From Marinobacterium lutimaris (lineage in GTDB: Bacteria; Pseudomonadota; Gammaproteobacteria; Pseudomonadales; Balneatricaceae): DNA of 64,000 nt. The notes beneath the pieces were generated by a model. It was not told where the DNA came from, searched no databases, and saw only the letters and a program-made list of their open reading frames with translations. Within the stretch, counting starts at the first letter, position 1; every line of letters starts with the position of its first letter. The stretch spans positions 17,762 to 81,761 of the forward strand of contig NZ_FNVQ01000009.1 in NCBI RefSeq assembly GCF_900108065.1, read 5' to 3'. This document shows, piece after piece, positions 1-9,515 of this stretch. Both the position numbers and the translations under genes were made by a program.

Positions 1-154
1 GCCGCCCATCCATAAAGCGGTCAGACAGCCAAATTTTCAACATCGCAATCTGTTGCGACGCAGAGCAATCCGGGGGCTTACGCTGACTGGTAATCTTTTT
101 TAGACCAAACAGCTTTAAAAAGTGCCTCAGTTTACGTTTGCCTCCAGTCCTTTG
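1..154 (-). pseudogene. Partial unknown gene interrupted by the IS3 end
   Basis: The minus strand is open for the whole stretch from 154 to the window edge (about 51 codons), with a basic composition (for example GGKRKLRHFLKLF) and no stop. The frame runs directly into the IS3-family terminal repeat at 155, so this is probably the 3' part of a gene cut by the insertion, continuing off the left edge. I do not recognise the protein. Chance openness over 150 bases is possible, so this is weak. Confidence 0.3.
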
Positions 155-214
155 TGTAGTGTTTCAATGATTCCGGACACCAATTTAGGTGGTACAGTCG
201 TAACCGTCTGCCGG

Positions 215-1743
215 TCACACCTTGTCAGCGGTAACCGGCGTCCAGTTATGCGGCAGTAACTCATCGATGGCACTGGCCTTCTGTTTCGGCAGCCGGGTGA
301 GTACATCCTTCAGGTAGGCGTAGGGTTCATGTCCGTTCAGCTTCGCTGACTGGATCAGACTCATGATCGCGGCAGCCCGCCGGCCACTGCGCAAGGAGCC
401 TGCGAAGAGCCAGTTCTTCCGACCCAACGCCCAGGGTCGGATCAGGTTTTCCACCCGGTTGTTATCGATCGGCACCGATCCATCAACAAGGTAACGCGTC
501 AGGGCTGTCCAACGCTTCAGACTGTAGTCCAGCGCCTTAGCGGTCGCTGTCCCATGGGGTATTTTCGTACGTTGGGCCTGCATCCATTGATGGAGTGCGT
601 CCAGTATCGGTTTGAATCGGCTTTGCCGGATCTGCTCCACGGCTTGGCCGGCGATCTGACTTTTACCGCTGACCTCCAGTTCCACGAACTTGCGACGGGC
701 ATGGGCCATACAGGCGATCTCGGCGACCCCTTGGGCGAAGCTGGCCTTATATCCGCTGTAGTCATCACAGACCAGCTTGCCGCTCCACTCTCCGAGCATC
801 TCTCGGGCGTGCTGTCCGCTCCGTCCGGGAGTGAAGTGATAGATCACCGCGTTCAGGTTAGAGAACGGAGTGCTGGCGTAGGCCCAGATGTAGGCTTTAT
901 GGGTTTTCTTCTTGCCGGGAGGCAGCATCGGTACCGGTGTCTCATCCGCATGCAGCACCGCTTCCTTGAGGAGCGTATCGCGCAATGCATCGACCAGTGG
1001 CTGTAGCTGTACTCCGCAGACACCGATCCACTCGGCCAGGGTGGAACGCCGGCACGGGTAAAGATCTGTTCCTGTCGGTACAGCGGCAGGTGGTCTGCGT
1101 ACTTGGCGATCAGCACCTGGGCGAGCAACACTGAGGTAGGGATCCCCTTGTCGATGATCTGTGCCGGCATCGGCGCCTGGATTAACGTCTCGCAGCGATT
1201 ACAGGCCCACTTGCCCCGGATATGCCGCTCCACCGTGAACACGCCGGGCGTATAGTCGAGCTTCTCACTGACCTCTTCGCCGATGCGCTTGAGCTGGCAG
1301 CCGCAGGTGCACCGGGTATTGTCCGGCTCATGGCAGATCTCGGTACGGGGCAGTTCAGGCGGGAGCGGTGAGCGCTTGGGCTGACGCTTTTCAGCAGGGG
1401 CGACCGCTGGAGCCTGTAATTGCTCCAGTTCGGTCTCTATTCCGGCGATATCCGCATCCATTACTTCGTCCAGCAAGCTGATCTGAAGCACGTTGAGGTG
1501 TTCGCTACGCTGACCGAATTTATGCCGTCTCAGTAAGGCGACTTCGTAGGTGAGTTACCCGATTTTCAGATCGCGCTGCTTGATGGTTTGGTCACGTTTC
1601 TGGATGACCTGGTCGCGTTGCTGGAGAGCTTGATCGTGGGCCTGGATCACCTGGTCCTGTTGCTCGACACGGGTCATCAGCTCGGCGGCTAACTGGCGGA
1701 GCTGTTCAGGTGTGAGCTGGGTCAGGTCCGGGGATGCACTCAT
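215..1743 (-). pseudogene. tnpC: IS66 transposase TnpC, inactivated
   Basis: This is the DDE transposase of the IS66 element, in three pieces. The N-terminal coiled-coil segment (1743-1558) ends at an in-frame TAA at 1555-1557 where the family continues into LTYEVALLRR. Reading resumes in the same frame down to about 1045, with the zinc-finger-like CTCGCQ segment. There an apparent one-base deletion moves the frame, and the rest (HADETPVP, CDDYSGYK and NNRVENLIRPW, holding the catalytic acidic residues) is read from 985 to 215. One nonsense and one frameshift change make it a pseudogene unless repaired by readthrough. Confidence 0.9.
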
Positions 1744-1835
1744 GCACGACAGTATGCCCGCATTGACCGAACTTGGGGATGCCCGGATCGGCTAATAGCC
1801 CGGCGAGCGTGCCTGTGCTCAACTCGGTTAAAGCC

Positions 1836-2171
1836 TCAGATCTGCGTAATCACACCGGCGGCACCGACGTGCTGCCAAGGGAGCCCCTGTACCAGTGCTG
1901 TCAGTTGCTCGGCTGTTAATACCCGGTGATCGCCGCGCCAAGCCTCGGCCCAGTGGAACTTGCCCTGGTTGAGGCGCCGTGCGCACAACCAGATACCCAG
2001 GCCGTCATGCACCAACACCTTCATCCGGTTACCGCGCTTGTTGGTAAACAGGTAAGCGCAGTGTGGGCGAGCCTCACCGAATACCTTAATCACGCGTGCC
2101 AGAGCCGTATCCGGTCCCGCCCGCATATCCATGGGTTCGGTGGCTAGCCAGATCTCATCAATACGGATCAT
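1836..2171 (-). CDS. tnpB: IS66 accessory protein TnpB
   Basis: A 111-residue protein of the IS66 Orf2 family, required with TnpA for transposition in full IS66 elements although its biochemical role is unclear. It has the family's opening (MIRIDEIWLATEPMDMR) and the central FTNKRGNRMKVLVHDG segment. The start at 2171 is chosen because the ATG overlaps the tnpA stop as ATGA, the usual translational coupling in IS66. The gene looks intact, unlike tnpC. Unrelated to the RNA-guided TnpB of IS605. Confidence 0.9.
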   Translation of the reverse strand: MIRIDEIWLATEPMDMRAGPDTALARVIKVFGEARPHCAYLFTNKRGNRMKVLVHDGLGIWLCARRLNQGKFHWAEAWRGDHRVLTAEQLTALVQGLPWQHVGAAGVITQI

Positions 2172-2524
2172 TGCAGCAGATCCTGCAACCAGCGCAGACA
2201 TCGGTCGCCGTCAGCCAGGGGCCAGTTCACGACGATGCTGCCGTTGGTTCGCGGGATCTCGATACGGATCACGCTTGAATCCGAAGCAGCGGAAGAAAGC
2301 GAAGGCGCTGAAACGGGCAGCGGTAGCTTCACAAAATCATTCGGCGCCGGCAGCCTGCTTTGTTGGCGAGCCTTACGGATCCAAGTCTGAACTTGGTTAG
2401 CATTGAGTTCATGTTCACGCGCTACCTGCGCGACCGAAGTACCAGGTTGGAGGCAGGCAGAGATCACTGCGGCCTTGAACTCGGGAGAATGTCGGCGACG
2501 CTTGCGGATCGTGTCGGTCGTCAT
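2168..2524 (-). CDS. tnpA: IS66 accessory protein TnpA (helix-turn-helix)
   Basis: A 118-residue protein with an N-terminal helix-turn-helix of the transposase_8/IS66 Orf1 type (RRHSPEFKAAVISACL, then SVAQVAREHELNANQV). It is the first gene of the IS66 trio and presumably binds the element ends or regulates transposition. It overlaps tnpB by four bases. The frame is intact from the ATG at 2524, about 85 bases inside the element's end. Confidence 0.9.
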   Translation of the reverse strand: MTTDTIRKRRRHSPEFKAAVISACLQPGTSVAQVAREHELNANQVQTWIRKARQQSRLPAPNDFVKLPLPVSAPSLSSAASDSSVIRIEIPRTNGSIVVNWPLADGDRCLRWLQDLLQ

Positions 2525-2608
2525 GATAAGTGCCCACTTAAATATAGATGGGCACTTATTGTTGGCGTACTGACTGGACCCGGAAAGATGGGTTTACCGG
2601 ACGGTTAC

Positions 2609-2851
2609 ACCCAACCGCCTCAATAGGGAGTTTGAGCCAGCCGCACCGAATCAGGCGTGGTGTGGCGACATCACATATGTCTGGGTGCAGAACCGGTGGT
2701 GTTATCTGGCTGTTGTGCTCGACCTGTTTTCTCGCCGTATTGTCGGATGGGCCTTCTCTGAACGTCCAGATGGTGCCTTGGTGGTGAAGGCGCTCGATAT
2801 GGCCTTTGAGCAGCGAGGAAGGCCGGCTGGGCTTCTGTTCCACTCCGATAG
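2609..2851 (+). pseudogene. IS3-family transposase OrfB, middle fragment
   Basis: In-frame fragment encoding NRLNREFEPAAPNQAWCGDI and the rve integrase-core segment up to LLFHSDS. The first catalytic Asp lies in CGDITYVW and the second in LDLFSRRIVGW. The 5' end is cut by the IS66 end at 2608 and the 3' end by the IS110 element at 2852. The protein continues at 4211 with GSQYAS, so the two pieces were one gene before the second insertion. Confidence 0.85.
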
Positions 2852-2884
2852 TAATACTGTCAGGGCAAGGTATTTCTGATTTTT

Positions 2885-3115
2885 GCTTTACTTGAAATCC
2901 TCGGTGCCGCAAGGGTTCTTGGGTTTCCTGACCCGCACTCCGATCGACTGAGTTAAGTGTCTTTCCCTGGACCTGTCGGTAATCTAAGAACACCTCGCGG
3001 CTGGGGTTTCGCCCCGCCGATGCATGTGACTCAAGAAGGGCCTGACAGCCTGTCTCGTTACTGTCGCGTCCAAGCTATCGTGCATGGTGAAGCCATCTTG
3101 AAACAGAGAGCCAGG
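2885..3115 (+). ncRNA. Candidate IS110 bridge RNA region
   Basis: The non-coding left end of the IS110 element contains CACTCCGAT (2936-2944), identical to the nine bases just left of the insertion point (2841-2849). About 18 bases further on is TTCCC (2963-2967), complementary to the GGGAA right of the insertion point. It also contains GCGTCCA (3066-3072), identical to the element's own right end (4204-4210). In IS110 bridge RNAs one guide half matches the top strand and the other is its complement, so this arrangement fits target and donor guides. Exact RNA ends are not determined. Confidence 0.6.
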
Positions 3116-3124
3116 AGCTTCGTC

Positions 3125-4164
3125 ATGTCTCCACAACAGGTCGTTTGCCCAGTAATTGTCGGTGGTGTTGATACCCATAAAGATATGCATGTTGCTGCCG
3201 CAGTTGATGAACAGGATCAGGTTCTTGAAACAGCAACTTTTCCGGCCACTCGCCATGGTTACAAAGCCATGCTGACTCGGATGCGCAACTTTGGCGAAGT
3301 TACCAGGGTCGGCATTGAATGCTCAGGAACCTACGGAGCAGGTCTTATGCGCTATTTGCAGCAGGCCAACATCACGACTTGGGAGGTTACAAGTCCAGAT
3401 AAATCTGTCCGCCGCAAGCGGGGTAAAGATGACAACATAGATGCTGAGAATGCTGCACACGCAGCTTTCGCAGGCATTCGCACGGTAACACCAGAGGCGC
3501 GTGATGGCATGGTTGAGGCATTACGTGTTCTGAAAGTGTGCCGGAAGACTGCTGTCGCAGCCCGCCGTGTAGCCCTCCAGATGATTCAAACTCAGATTGT
3601 CTCTGCTCCGGAAGGGTTGCGAGAGCAGCTTAGAGCCATGACGCGCATGCAGCTTATTCGGACGTTCGCATCATCGCGTCCCGACCTGGGAGGATATCGA
3701 GATGTCGTTATGGCCTATCGGATAGCTCTGAAATCCCTCGCTCGACGATATGTAGAGCTTCATGACGAAATCGCAGATTTGGATATCATGATTAAGGCAA
3801 TAGTTGATGAACTCGCTCCGGACTTGGTGTCCAGAACAGCTATTGGTTATGAGTCAGCGGCCCAAATGCTGATTACGGCAGGTGATAATCCTGAACGGCT
3901 TGGTTCTGAAGCCAGTTTTGCTGCGCTCTGCGGAGTAAACCCTATTCCCGCTTCCTCTGGAAAGGTCCAGCGCCACAGACTCAATCGGGGCGGTCCAATA
4001 GTGCGCTACATATCATTGCAATCGGTAGGCTTAGGATGGACATGAAAACCCAAGAGTACGTTACAAAACGAGTCGCAGAGGGACATTCCAAGCTGGAAAC
4101 TATCCGTTGCCTGAAACGTTACATAGCGCGTGAAATTTTACATTTTGCGCCATCGACAACGTGA
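3125..4164 (+). pseudogene. IS110-family transposase, frameshifted near the C-terminus
   Basis: DEDD recombinase with the N-terminal RuvC-like part (GGVDTHKDMHVAAAVD, then VGIECSGTYGAGL, then KDDNIDAENAAHAA) and the C-terminal transposase_20 part (ending KVQRHRLNRGG). After LNRGG the frame breaks: about ten bases appear to be missing near 3995, and the family sequence resumes in another frame as NSALHIIAIGRLRMD followed by RCLKRYIAREIL, ending at 4164. In the first frame translation ends at 4045. The ATG at 3125 is preferred because homology starts a few residues later. Confidence 0.88.
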
Positions 4165-4199
4165 GATTGGACAGTCGAAAATTGCTGCTTGACTCTTAG

Positions 4200-4523
<324 letters not shown>

Positions 4524-4627
4524 GCCTTGAAATTCATCTGAATTGGAACATTTGGAATGTCCCAATTCCCCGATATTTTCGGGAACCCTCGTTTTACAGT
4601 AGCGCAATCCAGAATAAGGAGATTCGT

Positions 4628-5266
4628 ATGAAGATTTCGCGTGCAATAGCGCCGTCGCTTGTCGTCACTGCACTGTCACTCACTGTAACCGGCTGCATTA
4701 CAACGCAAGGTGAAGACACCTACGTCAACGGCCAGTGCGTCACTTGCTGGCAGAACCCGCTTAGCATCGAATCCTCCACTGGCGCGAACTCACCGACTCC
4801 TAACACTGGTATGACGGTAAACGGCGTGACCCAAAGCTGCCGCCCGGCAACCTCTAAGTATGACCGTACTTGGCATGCTCATGATGAGCGGTGGTGCGAT
4901 AACGTCACGCTCCCCGGCGCTAGCCTGTCTCCGAGTGTCACGTACACAGAGACTGTGGCAGCGCCAGTGGACACGGCCTACATCAAGGCCAAACGCTTCC
5001 TGCGCTTTACTGACCCTGATGACAACCCCAATGGTGACTCACCCTTTGCTGCTGCTCGCTGGGACGCCCTCCCCGGCTCCTATTACAACGTCGTTGGCAT
5101 GTACGGTGGGCCCATGCGGCAGATGCTTTGGTACGCCGAGTACGACTTGCAGCTGGAAAAAGTATCCAGCACGCGCACGAAAGTCAGCATTCGCAACCGC
5201 GTTTACAGCCGGGGCATGGATCCTGCTGAATTCCGCAAACAGCTGATGAATGCCATCAAGAGGTGA
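4628..5266 (+). CDS. Predicted outer-membrane lipoprotein, unknown function
   Basis: A 212-residue protein with a signal peptide and lipobox (LTVTGC, Cys23). The start at 4628 is chosen for the AAGGAG ribosome-binding site nine bases upstream and because the signal peptide begins there. The mature part has three further cysteines in the first half (GQCVTCW, VTQSC) and many aromatic residues; no domain recognised. It lies three bases before the next gene, so it probably heads a four-gene operon ending with DUF1173. Position beside mobile-element genes suggests an envelope or transfer-related job, unproven. Confidence 0.75.
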   Translation: MKISRAIAPSLVVTALSLTVTGCITTQGEDTYVNGQCVTCWQNPLSIESSTGANSPTPNTGMTVNGVTQSCRPATSKYDRTWHAHDERWCDNVTLPGASLSPSVTYTETVAAPVDTAYIKAKRFLRFTDPDDNPNGDSPFAAARWDALPGSYYNVVGMYGGPMRQMLWYAEYDLQLEKVSSTRTKVSIRNRVYSRGMDPAEFRKQLMNAIKR

Positions 5267-5269
5267 GCC

Positions 5270-5782
5270 ATGAGCCTTTCATGCCGGGAAGTGGACAACA
5301 TTTTCCAGTCGATCGTGATCCAAGTGCAAGATCCGCCGCAGATGCTGAATGCGTCTATGGCCGCCTTCAAGCCAGAAGATCCAACGCGGATGGAGTGGCG
5401 TTACGAGTTGCGCGGCTTTGTCCGCGGCCTGACTGTCACTGGGCAACTGAATGGAAACGTATTAAAGCAGACGGACCGCCTGTTTCAGCAACCCAAGGAT
5501 GGCCAAACCCGGCCAGGACGAATCCATCTGTTTTCCATTGATGTTTTTGCACACGCTCCCGGCAAGAAAGGCCGAATTTTCCAGTTCGACGTTGCAGCCA
5601 TGAACCCGATGGATGCCTACGTCCAACTTACCAAACGCTTGGTATATCGCACTATCCCTGACGTTTACCAAGTTGAGGTATTTGAGTCGGCCCTTGCTGA
5701 TCGTGAGGCCACCCAGCAACCCGCTCGCCTATTCGGAGAGGATGAGCTTATTTTTGTGACCGACAATGGACAGACGAAATAG
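5270..5782 (+). CDS. Hypothetical protein of the lipoprotein-DUF1173 operon
   Basis: A 170-residue soluble protein without signal peptide, membrane segment or recognisable motif. It starts four bases after the lipoprotein stop (TGAGCCATG) and overlaps the next gene by 17 bases, so translation is probably coupled. Alternating hydrophobic and charged segments (RIHLFSIDVFAHA, GRIFQFDVAAMNP) suggest a beta-rich fold. Function unknown. Confidence 0.65.
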   Translation: MSLSCREVDNIFQSIVIQVQDPPQMLNASMAAFKPEDPTRMEWRYELRGFVRGLTVTGQLNGNVLKQTDRLFQQPKDGQTRPGRIHLFSIDVFAHAPGKKGRIFQFDVAAMNPMDAYVQLTKRLVYRTIPDVYQVEVFESALADREATQQPARLFGEDELIFVTDNGQTK

Positions 5783-6134
5783 CAATTCCACAGTTGACCA
5801 TTTATATCCGGACAAAACGCCTTTCACTGTCAAATTTGAGACGGACACTTGGATTTTTCTGCTTGATCTTGATGATGATTCGGCTGCGTCCATCATGGAT
5901 TCTGCCGATTGGGTTATAGCCTCTCTCCGCGTGTACCGGGGCATACTGAGCAAAAAAGTCTACTTCCTCGACACCCGGGAAGGATTGCTTGAAATCACCC
6001 ATAACGGTGAAGAAAAAACTGGCATCATCCGCTGCTCACACTCTCAACGGGTATCAATCGAACGCTTAATCCAAAACCAGAGGACACAGTCCAATGAGCA
6101 TGGTTCAGATCCAGATCGCCGGGAATACCTATAA
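5766..6134 (+). CDS. Hypothetical protein, 122 residues
   Basis: Overlaps the genes on both sides (17 bases before, 41 bases after), which supports a real, tightly packed operon. The protein has acidic patches (DLDDDSAASIMD) and a GIIRCSHSQRVSIERL segment; no domain, signal peptide or membrane span is visible. No clear ribosome-binding site precedes the ATG, so it may depend on upstream translation. Function unknown. Confidence 0.5.
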   Translation: MDRRNSNSTVDHLYPDKTPFTVKFETDTWIFLLDLDDDSAASIMDSADWVIASLRVYRGILSKKVYFLDTREGLLEITHNGEEKTGIIRCSHSQRVSIERLIQNQRTQSNEHGSDPDRREYL

Positions 6135-7311
6135 CTCCCAGTCTGTAGGCTTTAAAGATGTGTTGAAACAGGCCTACGAAGGGCGGGAACGCCCTTTGTG
6201 CCTGTGCACTGCAAAAAGGCCGGAGCTCTATATCGCCAAAATCAACGACGGATACTTCCTGAAGCGCATGCCCGGCACCGGCATCGAGCATGATGCAGAA
6301 TGCCCCCACTTCGAAATATCTCCTTTGCTATCTGGCCGCGGTAACTTGGAAGCCTCTGCCATCACCCACGACCTAACATCCAACACCACCCTCTTAAAGC
6401 TGGGATTTCCACTTTCCACGCACATTGGTTCTTCCAGGGGCGCCCCGCCCCCCGGCAGTAACAAGGCAACGCAAGAAGTTGCCAGCGTACCAGATCGGAA
6501 ATTGAACCTGCGTAGCCTGCTTGACCTGATCTACGAGGATGCACACCTCAACCGCTGGTACCCCGCTATGGAAGGTAAGCGGTTCTGGGGTATCGTGGCG
6601 CGGGAAATAGCCGGAGCGACGAAGCCCCTGCGTACCTCACGCAGCTCCCTCTCCAGCTCATTCATGATACCCAAGTACGCCAAACGCGGCGAGTATGGGG
6701 GGAACAATGCGAGCTGTGCAGCCTTCATCGACCAACTGGCAGGCAAGGGCAGCAAACGCCCGAACGGCTTTGTGATCGGGGAGATTCACTCGATACACAC
6801 CGACTATAACCGTCCCCGCCTGGTCCTGCAGTTTATGGACACGGCCATTGAGCTGGACCCAACCGTATATACCAAATTTAGTGCAGTGTTTGAGGAAGAG
6901 CTGGCCCTTAATGAGGGCAACAATGACGTTCACTTGCTCGTGATCGTCTGCGTTCATAACGAAATGTCACGCCTGGTAGCCAACCAGATGACCGCCATGT
7001 TGCTTGATGAACATTGGATACCCGTTGGCCAGTCTGCCACTGAAGTGCTGCTGCTAGAGTCAATGCATAATCAAAAGCGGGCGTTCCAGAGAATACTGCG
7101 CTACACAGCTCCACCCGAACAGGTTATGGCCACGGCGATTCTTCTGGATACAGTTGAACCCACGCCAATCTTCATTGCGCCAGCCCCAGAAGATGAAGAC
7201 GAGGCTAAACAGTATGTATCCTTGGTGAAAAATGAAGCACCGGATGCGGTGATTATCTACCCTGGCTCAACGTTTGAGTTACCACCGAAACGGACTCAGC
7301 AAAGCAACTGA
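6094..7311 (+). CDS. DUF1173 family protein
   Basis: A 405-residue protein with the features I associate with DUF1173, a family found mainly on integrative conjugative elements and plasmids: an N-terminal RPLCLC segment, YIAKINDGYFLKRMPGTG, AECPHFE, and a central LRSLLDLIYEDAHLNRWYP block. The early cysteine and His pairs may bind metal (inference). The role of the family is not established. It is the last gene of the operon begun by the lipoprotein. The ATG at 6094 has an AGAGGA ten bases upstream; 6100 is an alternative start. Confidence 0.8.
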   Translation: MSMVQIQIAGNTYNSQSVGFKDVLKQAYEGRERPLCLCTAKRPELYIAKINDGYFLKRMPGTGIEHDAECPHFEISPLLSGRGNLEASAITHDLTSNTTLLKLGFPLSTHIGSSRGAPPPGSNKATQEVASVPDRKLNLRSLLDLIYEDAHLNRWYPAMEGKRFWGIVAREIAGATKPLRTSRSSLSSSFMIPKYAKRGEYGGNNASCAAFIDQLAGKGSKRPNGFVIGEIHSIHTDYNRPRLVLQFMDTAIELDPTVYTKFSAVFEEELALNEGNNDVHLLVIVCVHNEMSRLVANQMTAMLLDEHWIPVGQSATEVLLLESMHNQKRAFQRILRYTAPPEQVMATAILLDTVEPTPIFIAPAPEDEDEAKQYVSLVKNEAPDAVIIYPGSTFELPPKRTQQSN

Positions 7312-7413
7312 AGCTCAGTGGGCTGAACCACGCCCGTCAGAAGCTAAAATTCCTTCAAGGGTGTGACGGCACTCCTTATCGTGACAAGCGTACCCTCCCA
7401 TTTTTTCCCCTGG

Positions 7414-7701
7414 TTAGCCTTTAGATTGCATCATCTGCGCTGTCATCGCCCGACTCTCCTTTGCAGTACGCGAGCAACTGCCGTGATTCCACAACGCCTT
7501 CGTGACCATGACGAACGCATCTATTTCATCTGGCGTTGCGCCTATTTCCGCCGCAAAGAGATCCAGGTTTGTGAAGTCAAACCGGGTCAGGTCGATCGGC
7601 TGTTTGATCTGATGCTCGGCAAAACCCCTGGCGTATTCTTCATCGAGTTCCGGGTTCTTGCTCATCGCCCGGTAAACCAATTCCTGCAGGTATTCCATCA
7701 T
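7414..7701 (-). CDS. Hypothetical protein, 95 residues
   Basis: A small soluble protein starting MMEYLQELVYRAMSKNPELD, with AAEIGATPDEIDAFVMVTK in the middle, probably helical. The start is set by AAGGGAA seven bases before the ATG at 7701. It is convergent with the DUF1173 gene and stands alone on the minus strand. No family recognised. Confidence 0.5.
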   Translation of the reverse strand: MMEYLQELVYRAMSKNPELDEEYARGFAEHQIKQPIDLTRFDFTNLDLFAAEIGATPDEIDAFVMVTKALWNHGSCSRTAKESRAMTAQMMQSKG

Positions 7702-7812
7702 CAATTCCCTTGTCTAACTGAAAGAAAACCAGCTTCAGCGTGTGTTTTAAGTTCCTGAATTTATCACAGAATATCCTTATCTCATGAACATCCAGCAAGG
7801 TGATAAATCAAT

Positions 7813-7953
7813 ATGAGTCGTGAAGAATTGGAACAACTTGCTCTCTCTGCTGTGCCTGCTGACCTTTACTACGACCTGCAGGACACATTGAACGAGACGC
7901 CGGATGAGGATCTTTGGACGATCGTGAACGACGACCAAGAGCTCGAACATTGA
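7813..7953 (+). CDS. Small acidic protein, 46 residues
   Basis: Begins MSREELEQLALSAVPADLYY and ends with an acidic tail (NDDQELEH). It is followed after nine bases by another small gene, with the stop codon forming part of that gene's strong ribosome-binding site (TGAGGAGGA), which suggests a two-gene unit. Its own upstream sequence has AAGGTGAT. Too short for domain assignment; function unknown. Confidence 0.45.
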   Translation: MSREELEQLALSAVPADLYYDLQDTLNETPDEDLWTIVNDDQELEH

Positions 7954-7962
7954 GGAGGATCT

Positions 7963-8136
7963 ATGTGTGAGGACAAAACGCCAGCTAAATGCCCCGATTG
8001 CGGGGTCCCGGCAGGACAATTACACCGTCCAGGATGCGATGTGGAGATTTGCCCCGAGTGTGGTGGCCAAATGATAGATGATGAGTGTTATGTGCAATCA
8101 CCCCGTATACCGTGGAGCGGTGTTTGGCCCGATTAA
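7963..8136 (+). CDS. Small zinc-ribbon-like protein, 57 residues
   Basis: Contains CPDC near the N-terminus, HRPGC in the middle and CPEC followed by DDEC, a cysteine pattern expected to hold one or two zinc ions. GGAGGA lies right before the ATG. No nuclease or DNA-binding domain is attached, so it may be a stand-alone adaptor or regulator. Co-oriented with the 46-residue gene upstream. Confidence 0.55.
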   Translation: MCEDKTPAKCPDCGVPAGQLHRPGCDVEICPECGGQMIDDECYVQSPRIPWSGVWPD

Positions 8137-8443
8137 CGTCATGCGCCCTTCAAGTTTGCTAATGTCCGGTTCAGATCCAACGTGATCCTGGCTATCGCCT
8201 GCACCGGGTGCGCTGTCGCAATGGGGTCAGCTACTACTATTCGCTTTTTTCGCTCACCCCATTGTTCCATATTTGATCTGCACGTCGTTAGGGACCTGAT
8301 TAGTGGAGCCGGGCATGGCACGTCTGCTCTAGGTAATGGCGATTTACCGCGCCTTTTTGCAAACCACCCGCGGACGCAGATCCTCTACTATCGACGCCCA
8401 GTTACCCTGTGCTGCTTCCCGCAGGCAAACCATAAAGAAGGAC
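8137..8443. other. Intergenic stretch without a clear gene
   Basis: About 300 bases between the zinc-ribbon gene and a convergent gene. A short minus-strand frame (MEQWGERKKRIVVADP onward, about 43 residues) is open but lacks a ribosome-binding site or known homology. I see no hairpin with a T-run and no repeat. Confidence 0.4.
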
Positions 8444-8731
8444 TCATCTGGAATTGAATGCAGGATGGGCATCTGATTCTGCTGCTCGATGTTGGGCATC
8501 GTGCTCGTTCCAATACTGCAGATTGTTTAATAAAGCCTGCTCCCAACCCTCGTGGATTTGGATACACATAATCTCACCGTAGGGAGTATCTCCCCAATAG
8601 AATCCGGCCTCGTTTTCGAAGATCACGTCACAGCCGTTCGTGAAATGCACCATTTTACCGATCAGGTCCGGCAACAGCTCTACAACAGCAGCCAAGTCAT
8701 CACAGTCTATCGTGACGCGCTCAATCCTCAT
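8444..8731 (-). CDS. Hypothetical protein, 95 residues
   Basis: Small soluble acidic protein (MRIERVTIDCDDLAAVVELL) with an aromatic middle (FYWGDTPYGEIMCIQIHEGW) and a C-terminal NEHDAQHRAAESDAH segment. Its start overlaps the end of the upstream secreted-protein gene by 11 bases, so the two are probably co-translated. No family recognised. Confidence 0.55.
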   Translation of the reverse strand: MRIERVTIDCDDLAAVVELLPDLIGKMVHFTNGCDVIFENEAGFYWGDTPYGEIMCIQIHEGWEQALLNNLQYWNEHDAQHRAAESDAHPAFNSR

Positions 8732-9515
8732 TGAGTTTGCTCCGACCCTGTAGCACTTCCCGATACGGATTATCCGGAGATTCCTGGGCCAGAATACTCA
8801 TGGCTTTACGCATATCCTGCATGGTTTCAGCGCTGCTGAGATATCTCGGATCGCGCCTTGCCACTTCGACGCCGGCACTCAATAGCTCTATGCCTGCTTC
8901 CCTGGTGGTTACATCCTGCAGGTACCAGAATCCAAGCTGGAACTGGCACGGCGCGAATCCGATCCGTGCACAGTTGGAAAGGTACTGGAATGTGCGCAGG
9001 GCTTCGTCCGAGATTTCCCCTTCGCCCCCCTTCATCGGCGTTGGTATCGCACGCTGCTGCCACGCTTGTAATTGTCGTTCTGCCCAATAGACCTGAGCAG
9101 GCCAGTAGTCTCGAATAGCCGCGACTGATAGCAGCTTAATTGCTGCTTGATCGCGCTCATCACCTGTAAAATTCTGGTCCTTCGCATATGTCAGAATCAG
9201 AGCGACATTCACTACCGTATCCAGACTGAGGGTTGTCTCCTGCTCGAACAGTCGCACCCAATACCCAGGGCCTGCTGTTGCAATATAGGGAATCCCGATC
9301 TGTTCTTGTCGCGTAGGTGAATTTTTTGACTGCTGATCAAATGCGATGGCTAGCAACAGTAGGCTTTCTGCCCTGTTCCCATGCTCGAGGCTATCACCAA
9401 ATACTTCTTGGATATCCTGCTCTGTCGGGTTCGGGATGGAATCCGTGGCGGAGTCTGCAGCTGACAACTTGAGGCAGAATCCCAGCGTCAGTAGCAGCAC
9501 TGCGCGCTTCAACAT
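8721..9515 (-). CDS. Secreted Sel1-like/TPR-like helical-repeat protein
   Basis: A 264-residue protein with an N-terminal signal peptide (MLKRAVLLLTLGFCLKLSAA) and repeated helical segments with the small-residue spacing of Sel1/TPR repeats (APCQFQLGFWYLQD, EAGIELLSAGVEVAR, WPAQVYWAERQLQAW). It probably acts in the periplasm in protein-protein contacts. It is flanked by overlapping genes on both sides (7 and 11 bases), forming a three-gene minus-strand unit. The repeat assignment is by eye. Confidence 0.6.
   Translation of the reverse strand: MLKRAVLLLTLGFCLKLSAADSATDSIPNPTEQDIQEVFGDSLEHGNRAESLLLLAIAFDQQSKNSPTRQEQIGIPYIATAGPGYWVRLFEQETTLSLDTVVNVALILTYAKDQNFTGDERDQAAIKLLSVAAIRDYWPAQVYWAERQLQAWQQRAIPTPMKGGEGEISDEALRTFQYLSNCARIGFAPCQFQLGFWYLQDVTTREAGIELLSAGVEVARRDPRYLSSAETMQDMRKAMSILAQESPDNPYREVLQGRSKLNED

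Larger units (their letters stand above)
200..2608 (-). mobile_element. IS66-family element inside the IS3 remnant
   Basis: Both ends begin GTAACCGTC (at 200, and on the opposite strand from 2608), with CCGGT close behind in each, and enclose the typical tnpA-tnpB-tnpC trio read on the minus strand. Bases next to the ends (GTACAGTC left, ACCCAACC right) are not the 8-bp duplication expected for IS66, which fits a deletion of flanking IS3 sequence at insertion or later. tnpC is broken, so the copy is probably not autonomous. Confidence 0.85.

Noticed and set aside
554..1006. Plus-strand frame of 150 codons opposite IS66 tnpC
   Set aside because: Shadow of the transposase reading frame; the minus strand has clear DDE motifs.
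8139..8321. Minus-strand frame coding about 43-60 basic residues (MEQWGERKKRIVVADP)
   Set aside because: No ribosome-binding site, no recognisable family, no coupling to a neighbour; could be chance.
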